From JAAYKM01 sp964408155 (GTDB taxonomy: Bacteria > Desulfobacterota > Syntrophia > Syntrophales > JAAYKM01), in NCBI GenBank assembly GCA_964408155.1, contig CAYOYJ010000132.1:1-6517 (forward strand): a DNA stretch of 6,517 nt. Reading direction: 5' to 3'. How positions within the stretch are numbered: position 1 is the first letter of the stretch; the number at the start of each line of letters is the position of its first letter. The notes beneath the pieces were generated by a model, which was not told where the DNA came from, ran no database searches, and saw only the letters and a program-made list of their open reading frames with translations. The position numbers and the translations under genes are program-made. This document shows positions 1 to 5,449 of the stretch, piece by piece.

Positions 1-866
1 AAGAGAACCGGGTACGGACCGGATCTACTGTAATCCGGGTGCGCGACATACCGGGCAAATCGTGGGTGAAATCCCTGATGACAGCCGGCGCAACGTTTGG
101 CCAGGTTGTCCGGGTACAGGGAAGAACGGGCATCCTCCGGCGGCAGGATGTTGTGCCCCGTATGGCAATCGACACAGCCCGCCACGAGGTCCGGGTAGCC
201 GACCTGATAAACCTTGCCGTGATAGGTTTCTCCGTAGTGTTCGATGACGGTTGACGACAGATTATTACGTTTCGCCAGAATCGGATTGCTGTGGCAGGTT
301 CGGCATTTTTCGGTCGCTTCGATCCGCTGCGCCGCTTTATCCTTTGCAGAGGCGGGACCATAGGCCGGCAGATTGTGGACGCCATGGCAGTCGATGCAGG
401 AAGCTGCGTCCAGATTGCCCTTGAGTAACTTGCCCGTATGTCCCGGGTCGGCATATTGTCGCGCCGCGTGACAGCCTGTGCAGGTCTTAACCGCCGTGAC
501 CCGCTTGTCCCCTCCCATCTTTCTGAGGCCGTGAATCGGCCGGTGGCAGTCCTGACAGGCGATATGCTGATAAACATGGTGATAGCTTTTATCGTACCGT
601 GCGGCCACTTCACCGTGACAGCTCGCGCAGGCGAGCAAACGGGGCTTTTCGTCGCCCGCCATGTGCCGCTCCAGGGACGTGATTCCCTGGTGGCAACTGG
701 TGCATCCGTTGACGCCATGGACGGATTGGGCAAAGGTTTTTCCGAAGGGTTCATCCCGGTGACAGCTCTGGCAGTCTATTGCAGCCGAGGCGGATCCGGA
801 AATTGCAATCGTCAGGAAAAAGACCCAGAACAAAATCATCCGTATTTTCGGCGGGATTCCTTTCAT
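1..866 (-). CDS. Nonaheme cytochrome c, 3' end outside window (CbcL-like, probably fused to a cytochrome b domain)
   Basis: The visible 288 residues carry an N-terminal signal peptide (K2 and K7, hydrophobic stretch about 10-22, likely cleavage after ASA near residue 28) and nine CXXCH heme c motifs. Their first cysteines are at about C32, C55, C80, C104, C129, C157, C188, C231 and C259. Spacing is mostly 23-31 residues, as in NrfB/NapC-type periplasmic wires, and many extra histidines could serve as distal ligands. After the ninth heme the chain reads HPDYSRSGPYPVL and then leaves the window. In my recollection of the family, such a segment precedes a C-terminal membrane diheme cytochrome b (HydC/FdnI type), as in Geobacter CbcL, an inner-membrane quinol oxidase for extracellular respiration. 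That fusion is inference because the membrane part is not visible. The start is ATG 866-864, with a GGAGG nine bases upstream, overlapping the stop of the rhodanese gene. Heme-binding function is near certain; the CbcL-like architecture is moderately likely. Confidence 0.93.
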   Translation of the reverse strand, partial: MKGIPPKIRMILFWVFFLTIAISGSASAAIDCQSCHRDEPFGKTFAQSVHGVNGCTSCHQGITSLERHMAGDEKPRLLACASCHGEVAARYDKSYHHVYQHIACQDCHRPIHGLRKMGGDKRVTAVKTCTGCHAARQYADPGHTGKLLKGNLDAASCIDCHGVHNLPAYGPASAKDKAAQRIEATEKCRTCHSNPILAKRNNLSSTVIEHYGETYHGKVYQVGYPDLVAGCVDCHTGHNILPPEDARSSLYPDNLAKRCAGCHQGFHPRFARYVAHPDYSRSGPYPVL

Positions 867-1612
867 TGCCCCTTTCCTCCCTTCACTCTGTCTCTATTCA
901 GAGACGCGATTCCACCTTCAATTCTCGCGATGACGGATACCCCCTTGCGAAGCAGAAAGCTTGCGGCCAGAAGGGTTTCGCCGTCGGCGATATCGACAAC
1001 CACCACCGATCGATTCAGGGGAATCTCCCCGTAACGTTCGTGCAGTTGAGACAAGGGAATGTTCAAGGCGTCGGGGATCGGTGCGGTGACAGAGGGTGTC
1101 GTGGGCCGAATATCAAGAAGGAGGGGGTTCGGTCCGCCTGGATGATCATTTTCCCATTCAGCCGCTGAAACAGCGGGTATGGCCAGGCGGGGAATCCGCT
1201 CCACGGATGCCGTGGTCAGGCCGTTTTTCTTCCACGCCGCCAGACCTCCCGATAAAATAAACAGGGGCGCTTTTCCCGCCCGGGCCAACCGGGAAATCAG
1301 GGGGCAGTTTTCTTCCTGAAGCGTCCGGTTGCCGTAAAGCACAAGCGGCGTGTGCGGATCCCGCGGCAAAGAGGCCGCAATCGCCTCGCTCGCATCACAG
1401 GGAATGCAACGGGAAACCGGAAGGTGCGCGTCTCGCCATTGGAGCAGACTCCCCGCATAGATGATCCGGGGTGGGTTTCTACCCCGGAGCTGTTTCGATA
1501 ACTCGGAGACGGTAAGACTTGGGGTCTGGGATCCGGGCGTGTCTGCACGGGAACAACCCAGGAAAATCAGCATAGTACATAAGAGAACCATCATGGAGGG
1601 CGATTTAATCAT
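863..1612 (-). CDS. Exported lipoprotein with two rhodanese-like domains, both lacking the catalytic cysteine
   Basis: A 249-residue protein. Residues 1-20 look like a lipoprotein signal peptide: K3, a hydrophobic core, and FLGC with the lipidated Cys at 20, followed by Ser, which favours the outer membrane by the E. coli sorting rule. Two rhodanese folds follow. Domain 1 spans about 32-133, with the closing SGGLAAWKKNGL motif. Domain 2 spans about 145-240, with LLLDIRP, PDALNIPLSQL and IEGGIASL. Where active rhodaneses have a Cys-led loop after VVxYC, domain 1 reads VLYGNRT and domain 2 reads VVVVDIADGE, so neither should do sulfur transfer by the usual mechanism. A CIPC pair (C69, C72) without a following His is not a heme site. 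The start ATG has AGGAG ten bases upstream; starting at M7 would lose the basic N-terminus. It lies 27 bases after the octaheme gene and overlaps the nonaheme gene. Rhodanese lipoproteins are known beside Geobacter outer-membrane cytochrome conduits (ext clusters), so a role in cytochrome complex assembly or anchoring is plausible but unproven. Confidence 0.88.
   Translation of the reverse strand: MIKSPSMMVLLCTMLIFLGCSRADTPGSQTPSLTVSELSKQLRGRNPPRIIYAGSLLQWRDAHLPVSRCIPCDASEAIAASLPRDPHTPLVLYGNRTLQEENCPLISRLARAGKAPLFILSGGLAAWKKNGLTTASVERIPRLAIPAVSAAEWENDHPGGPNPLLLDIRPTTPSVTAPIPDALNIPLSQLHERYGEIPLNRSVVVVDIADGETLLAASFLLRKGVSVIARIEGGIASLNRDRVKGGKGQ
864..880 (-). promoter_or_regulatory. Ribosome binding site and ATGA overlap coupling rhodanese and nonaheme genes
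   Basis: A GGAGG (minus strand, 880-876) lies nine bases before ATG 866-864. It sits inside the last codons of the rhodanese gene, whose stop TGA (865-863) shares two bases with the ATG. This arrangement fixes the cytochrome start and implies translational coupling of the two products. Confidence 0.8.
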
Positions 1613-1639
1613 GATCCGGTCACTCCTTATTCTTGTCCA

Positions 1640-3625
1640 TCAATTGGCAGGTACGTCCTCCAACCCCCAGTCCGTCATCTGGGGCACACTGTTCGGCACC
1701 CGGAATACCGGATAGTCATCCCGGAGAAAACCCCGCATGTTGCGAATCACGTTTTTCGTAAAAAACGGCGCACTGTCGTCATGGCACGCATCACAGCCTT
1801 TGGCTCCCAGGGTCCATTGCCGTTTCAGGGGCGAAACCCCGTGGGGAATCAGAAAGGTATCCCACGCGGCAGGCAAGGCTCCGGCGCTCAGACTGTCCCC
1901 TTTCAAGCGATAAACCCGATCGGAAAGGTAAACGACGCCGACAAAACCCTGCCGGGTCAAGGCGCCGATCATACGTCGAATATCCGCATCGGATAGCACG
2001 GAGGCGACCTTCCGGTCGGTCCCGTCGCCGCCCTTCACTGTTTTTGTGGTGAGACCCGCCAAAGAGTTGGCCGCCTCTCGCACATAACGCAGCGGAATCG
2101 GGCGAATCTCTCCATTTTTCTGTTCTTCCCCAAACAACTGCAGGCCTTTCGGCACATGGGCCGTATAGCATTCCTTTTCCCCCTTGCCCTGTTTTATTCG
2201 TGTTATCCAGGGAATCCAGGGTGTTTTTGCCGGCTGTTCATAAATCGTCGGAAGGAAGGCCAGGGCCAGGTCATCGGCCGTATAACCCTGCGCCGTTCCC
2301 GTGCTTAAATCAAGAAGCGCCATGGCTCGGGCCGGACGTCCGGCGGCATGGCAACCGGTACACGAGATCAGGTAAAAATGAGACGACCCCCTGGGAAAAC
2401 GCTTGGCATGCGTTTCCCCCGGATGGGTCGCCTGCCCGGGCAGACCTCGTCGGACAGGCCGGTACTTGCTTTTCAGATGACAGTCAACACAGGTTTTCAT
2501 CCCGTTTCCATCCAGATCGTCCCGGACGTGAATATGTTCCGACTTGCCCTTGGCGATCTGGTGGTGCAAGCGTTCGCCTGGCGTTTTCCCCGTCAGGGGA
2601 TGACAATCCGTGCAGCGCAACCCCTTGGCGATGTGCGCGTCGAACGACGCATGGTGAATATGGCCGTTATTGACCGCTTCGGCCGGAGCATGACAGGGCA
2701 GGCAATTCCGCGAGGCAATGTTGCGACTGATCCGCTCGCCGCGGAGCCGCCCTTCCGGCGTGAAGACCCGGCGGTCCCGCCAGGCATACTGGACGATGGG
2801 GCGCCTGCTGAAATTCCAGGTTCCTTCGTGATAACGGGGGTTTCCCGGACCGGCGGCGGGATCGCGGTAGGTGAAAATCGCACCGGTTACCGTCCCCAAT
2901 CCGGCGCCGGCGGTGGCCGCCCAGCGGTAGTTGCGGCGGTTGAGTTGCTCGGTCCGCGCATCGAAACGGTAGGCCGGACCATGACAGATCAGGCAATCGG
3001 CTTCGATCACGCCGCTTTCCCGGAAATGGCTCCTGCCGTCCGGCGCCAGCAAAGAAGCATAATCTCCGTCCAGAGGCTTCCGGCTCGCCTTTTCGCCGGA
3101 AATGAGATTGAATGTCCAGTCGGGACGCCCCTGTGGATTGCGGCCGTACTCCAGGGGACCGCCGCCGGGATGGCAGGCGCCGCAGGCGCGGGACAGGTCT
3201 CGGCCGTTCGCAGCCTTTTTCCCGTAACCGCCGATCCAGTCATAGGTGGTCAGATCAATCTGCCGGATGTGGCTGTTGTTTTTCGCCGCGAGCCGGGCCG
3301 GGCCGGCGAAGGGAAAATAACTGCCGAACATGCCGGGTGAGAAAATCCAGGGCCGCCGGGAATCGTACCCTTCCCGCATGTCGTCGAACCCCTGCTGAAA
3401 GTGGTAACCTTTTGTAATTGCTGTGTAATCATGGCAGATCCCGCATGTTTTTCTCGGGCTGTAGGGATCGACGGCATTCTGGTTCGGGGTGATCCGGTCC
3501 CCCTGTTCGTTGAAAAGCCAGACCGGCCGATGCTCCCGGGACAGAACCTCCGCGGGACCCAATCCGACCAGCGCAAAGCATGCAACCGTAAACATCAGGA
3601 CGGGAGAAAATCGTCTGAGGATCAT
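1640..3625 (-). CDS. Secreted octaheme c-type cytochrome, family not recognised
   Basis: A 661-residue exported protein. The signal peptide is about residues 1-28 (ILRR, then a hydrophobic core). Eight CXXCH heme motifs begin at about C61, C148, C211, C308, C338, C379, C422 and C611. All end in His, so the Lys-ligated active-site heme (CXXCK) of octaheme tetrathionate reductase or NrfA is absent. Heme spacing is irregular, with roughly 190 heme-free residues between hemes 7 and 8, implying substantial non-heme folds. A His-rich stretch (about 322-368) and an acidic DDLDGNG loop (about 369-375), possibly calcium-binding, precede heme 6. The start at 3625 was chosen over an in-frame ATG 36 bases upstream because an AGGAGG lies seven bases before it and the signal peptide then begins properly. 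It probably acts in the periplasm or at the outer surface as an electron carrier or reductase. It heads the three-gene operon with the rhodanese lipoprotein and nonaheme cytochrome. I cannot assign a substrate. Confidence 0.93.
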   Translation of the reverse strand: MILRRFSPVLMFTVACFALVGLGPAEVLSREHRPVWLFNEQGDRITPNQNAVDPYSPRKTCGICHDYTAITKGYHFQQGFDDMREGYDSRRPWIFSPGMFGSYFPFAGPARLAAKNNSHIRQIDLTTYDWIGGYGKKAANGRDLSRACGACHPGGGPLEYGRNPQGRPDWTFNLISGEKASRKPLDGDYASLLAPDGRSHFRESGVIEADCLICHGPAYRFDARTEQLNRRNYRWAATAGAGLGTVTGAIFTYRDPAAGPGNPRYHEGTWNFSRRPIVQYAWRDRRVFTPEGRLRGERISRNIASRNCLPCHAPAEAVNNGHIHHASFDAHIAKGLRCTDCHPLTGKTPGERLHHQIAKGKSEHIHVRDDLDGNGMKTCVDCHLKSKYRPVRRGLPGQATHPGETHAKRFPRGSSHFYLISCTGCHAAGRPARAMALLDLSTGTAQGYTADDLALAFLPTIYEQPAKTPWIPWITRIKQGKGEKECYTAHVPKGLQLFGEEQKNGEIRPIPLRYVREAANSLAGLTTKTVKGGDGTDRKVASVLSDADIRRMIGALTRQGFVGVVYLSDRVYRLKGDSLSAGALPAAWDTFLIPHGVSPLKRQWTLGAKGCDACHDDSAPFFTKNVIRNMRGFLRDDYPVFRVPNSVPQMTDWGLEDVPAN

Positions 3626-3638
3626 CGCCTCACCTCCT
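3623..3638 (-). promoter_or_regulatory. Strong Shine-Dalgarno deciding the octaheme cytochrome start
   Basis: AGGAGG (minus strand, 3638-3633) lies seven bases before ATG 3625-3623. The upstream in-frame ATG at 3661 would add 12 residues before a complete signal peptide and would place this Shine-Dalgarno inside the coding region, so the downstream start is preferred. Confidence 0.8.
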
Positions 3639-3703
3639 CGGCAGCTTGTCCGAACCGACAATCAATCAACCACCTGGCCGGCAAAACAACACTTAAATGA
3701 TTA

Positions 3704-3730
3704 ATTATATTCAGATCTTAGCTTCAACAA
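3704..3730 (-). promoter_or_regulatory. Candidate sigma70-type promoter for the cytochrome operon
   Basis: The minus strand has a perfect TATAAT at 3709-3704 in an AT-rich patch, about 80 bases before the octaheme start codon. The best upstream partner is TTGTTG at 3730-3725 with a 15-base spacer, or TTTGTT at 3731-3726 with 16. Both match the -35 consensus poorly and sit tight. A promoter here would transcribe the octaheme, rhodanese and nonaheme genes independently of the flavoprotein gene. The -10 is good and the -35 is weak, so an activator may be needed. Confidence 0.35.
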
Positions 3731-3735
3731 AGCTA
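3719..3735 (-). repeat. Small inverted repeat after the flavoprotein gene
   Basis: TAGCTT and AAGCTA form a perfect six-base-pair stem with a five-base loop, beginning eight bases after the flavoprotein stop codon on the minus strand. No run of T follows, so it is a poor intrinsic terminator. It overlaps the candidate -35 region of the cytochrome operon, so an operator role is an alternative. A six-base stem can also arise by chance. Confidence 0.4.
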
Positions 3736-3742
3736 CTCCCGG

Positions 3743-5317
3743 TTAAGCCGGCAGCTTTTCTTCCGCCGCATTCGTCCCGGCAATGCGGCCGAAGATCAGG
3801 CATTCGGGAATGCTGTTCCCGGGCAGCCTTTTTTCGCCGTGGATACCCCCTGTGACCTCCCCCGCAGCATACAGATGAGGAATTGAATTCCCCCAGATAT
3901 CCATGACTTGCGCACGGGTATTTATCCGCAGCCCGCCCAGGGTATGGTGCACGGCCGGCCATTGGGGCAGGGCGTAAAAAGGACCCGCTTCCATGGGCAT
4001 CATCTGCACCGGATTTTCCTTACCAAACTCCAGATCACGGCCTTCACGGATGAATCGGTTGTGTGCGGAAACAGTTCGCGTCAATACTTCCGGGATCATT
4101 TGAAGGAACTGTGCCAGTTCCGTCAGGGTTTCTCCCCGGGCGAATCGCCCGGCGTTCAGGCCCGTCTCTACCTCGTCCTGGGTTCCCATCCGGGAAATCA
4201 TCGTCTGATTAAACAGGGCATAGGTCAGTTTCTGATCTCTCCCGACCCTGATCTGCGCGCGGGCGCAGGAGTTTCCGTCGGCCAGCTCGTTCACAAAACG
4301 CCGACCCGCCGGATCGACGTAGATCATCCCCGCAACCGGTCCCCGGAGAGCAAAAACCGACGGGACGTCGAATTTTCCGGTCACCGGATCGGCAAAGGGA
4401 AAAATCTGGATAAAGTTCATCTGCGTCACATCGGCGCCTATTGTGCGCGCCAAGAGGATCATCTCTCCGGTCGCGCCGGGATGGTTCGTGGAATGGTATT
4501 CCGGCCCCACGGCCGGATTGTAAGCCTGGCGCATCGCCAGATCACGCCCAAAACCGCCGCTGGCCAGAATGAGGGCCTGCCGAACCGCAATATTGACCCG
4601 TTTTTTCCCCCGCTGCACCTCCACTCCGGTGACGGGAGAAGAGAAGCTGCTGCGCCAGATGCGCGTGACCTTCTCATTGGTGCGAACGGTCGCGCCGTTC
4701 TGTTCGGCCATCTTTTTCAGCGCCGCCGCGAACAGTGCCCCCGAACCGCCGATTCCGGTATGGATCCGGGGCGCGGAGTGGCCCGGCGAAGGCAAAACAT
4801 TTTCCCTGATCTTTGCCCCCCCTTTGTCGATCAGCCATTTCAATGCCGACGGGGCCTGCTTCACAAGCAGACGAATCAACTCCGGATGGCCGTAGAAATT
4901 ACCCCCCCGGAGGGTGTCCTCCTCATGGAGGGCTGCGCTGTCCATGCCCAGTCCGAGCTTTTCCCGCAGATGATAGACGTCATCCCAGGCGGCGTACTCG
5001 CCATGACTGATCACGGAATTGCCCCCGTACCCGGACATCTTCTCCAGGACGACAACCTTGGCCCCACGGTCCGCCGCTTCTGCAGCAGCCGCAAGACCCG
5101 CAAAGCCGGACCCCACAACAACGATATCCCATATTTCATCCCAGTGCGCAGCTTTTTCCCGGGTCGAACCGGCCGCCCCGGCCTCGGAAGAAATCAATAG
5201 GGATCCCGCCGCCGTCAACAAACCTGATCCGAGAACCCCTTTCAGCATCGCGCGCCGACTCAAACCGGATTGTTCCAGCTCCGGCTGCTTTTGCTTTTGT
5301 TTATGGTATCCGGTCAT
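3743..5317 (-). CDS. Tat-exported FAD-dependent reductase, fumarate-reductase (flavocytochrome c) flavoprotein family, heme-free
   Basis: A 524-residue protein. Residues 20-26 (SRRAMLK) are a twin-arginine export motif, followed by a hydrophobic stretch and likely cleavage near AGA 46-48. Mature sequence opens with the FAD-binding VVVGSGFAGLAA (GxGxxG at 69-74, ribose-binding Glu at 92) and ends with the second FAD contact GEVTGGIHGEKRLPGN (486-501). It lacks CXXCH motifs and an FMN-binding domain, so electrons must come from a partner, plausibly the cytochromes encoded next. Compared with Shewanella fumarate reductase, VHHTLGG (H457/H458) and R497 match the substrate-binding His504 and Arg544. 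In contrast, RFVNELADGNS has Gly348 about where the proton-donating Arg402 belongs, and IQIFPFADP shows no His365. Fumarate is therefore doubtful; another enoate or a different acceptor is possible. The heme-free design recalls two-component periplasmic methacrylate/acrylate reductases. The Shine-Dalgarno is weak (GGA nine bases before ATG 5317-5315). The fold is secure and the substrate unknown. Confidence 0.92.
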   Translation of the reverse strand: MTGYHKQKQKQPELEQSGLSRRAMLKGVLGSGLLTAAGSLLISSEAGAAGSTREKAAHWDEIWDIVVVGSGFAGLAAAAEAADRGAKVVVLEKMSGYGGNSVISHGEYAAWDDVYHLREKLGLGMDSAALHEEDTLRGGNFYGHPELIRLLVKQAPSALKWLIDKGGAKIRENVLPSPGHSAPRIHTGIGGSGALFAAALKKMAEQNGATVRTNEKVTRIWRSSFSSPVTGVEVQRGKKRVNIAVRQALILASGGFGRDLAMRQAYNPAVGPEYHSTNHPGATGEMILLARTIGADVTQMNFIQIFPFADPVTGKFDVPSVFALRGPVAGMIYVDPAGRRFVNELADGNSCARAQIRVGRDQKLTYALFNQTMISRMGTQDEVETGLNAGRFARGETLTELAQFLQMIPEVLTRTVSAHNRFIREGRDLEFGKENPVQMMPMEAGPFYALPQWPAVHHTLGGLRINTRAQVMDIWGNSIPHLYAAGEVTGGIHGEKRLPGNSIPECLIFGRIAGTNAAEEKLPA

Positions 5318-5371
5318 GTGTGCATATCCGTCGTATCTGATTCGCTTTCCCGTAAAACGGCTCCCGGTGAT

Positions 5372-5400
5372 GGGCTGCCGATTGCGAAAATCGGCAGCCC
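5372..5400 (-). terminator. Perfect 12-bp stem-loop, candidate terminator or leader hairpin
   Basis: GGGCTGCCGATT and AATCGGCAGCCC pair without mismatch around a five-base loop. The structure lies 49 bases after the stop of the upstream membrane-protein gene and 54 bases before the flavoprotein start. It is strong enough to terminate or to protect an mRNA end, but no T-run follows on either strand, so classical Rho-independent termination is not supported. If transcription starts from the weak box at 5438-5410 (TTGCAC, 17-base spacer, TTTAAG), the hairpin would form the very 5' end of the flavoprotein mRNA. Confidence 0.5.
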
Positions 5401-5449
5401 GTGATCCCGCTTAAATTAACACATCGACTGTTGTGCAACAAAGGATTTT

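Noticed and set aside
2348..3340. Plus-strand open frame of 330 codons opposite the octaheme cytochrome gene
   Set aside because: Shadow of the cytochrome gene, which has eight heme motifs, a signal peptide and a strong ribosome binding site.
1640..3625. Octaheme tetrathionate reductase, hydroxylamine oxidoreductase or NrfA-like enzyme
   Set aside because: There is no CXXCK motif, and the heme spacing and length do not fit those families as I know them.
3659..3661. ATG at 3661 as start of the octaheme cytochrome
   Set aside because: The AGGAGG at 3638-3633 fits the ATG at 3625, and the longer form puts 12 odd residues before a complete signal peptide.
3908..5200. Long plus-strand open frame of 430 codons opposite the flavoprotein gene
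   Set aside because: It is antisense to a clear FAD enzyme, its translation shows no recognisable domain, and long open antisense frames are common in GC-rich coding DNA.
5429..5440. TGTTG/CAACA short inverted repeat as an FNR/CRP-like operator
   Set aside because: The arms are only five bases with a two-base centre and do not match the TTGAT-N4-ATCAA or TGTGA-N6-TCACA patterns.
3725..5443. The 8-mer CAACAAAG occurs in both intergenic regions (3725-3732 and 5436-5443) as a possible shared regulatory site
   Set aside because: Two gaps of about 120-130 bases share some 8-mer by chance roughly one time in four; no longer match surrounds it.
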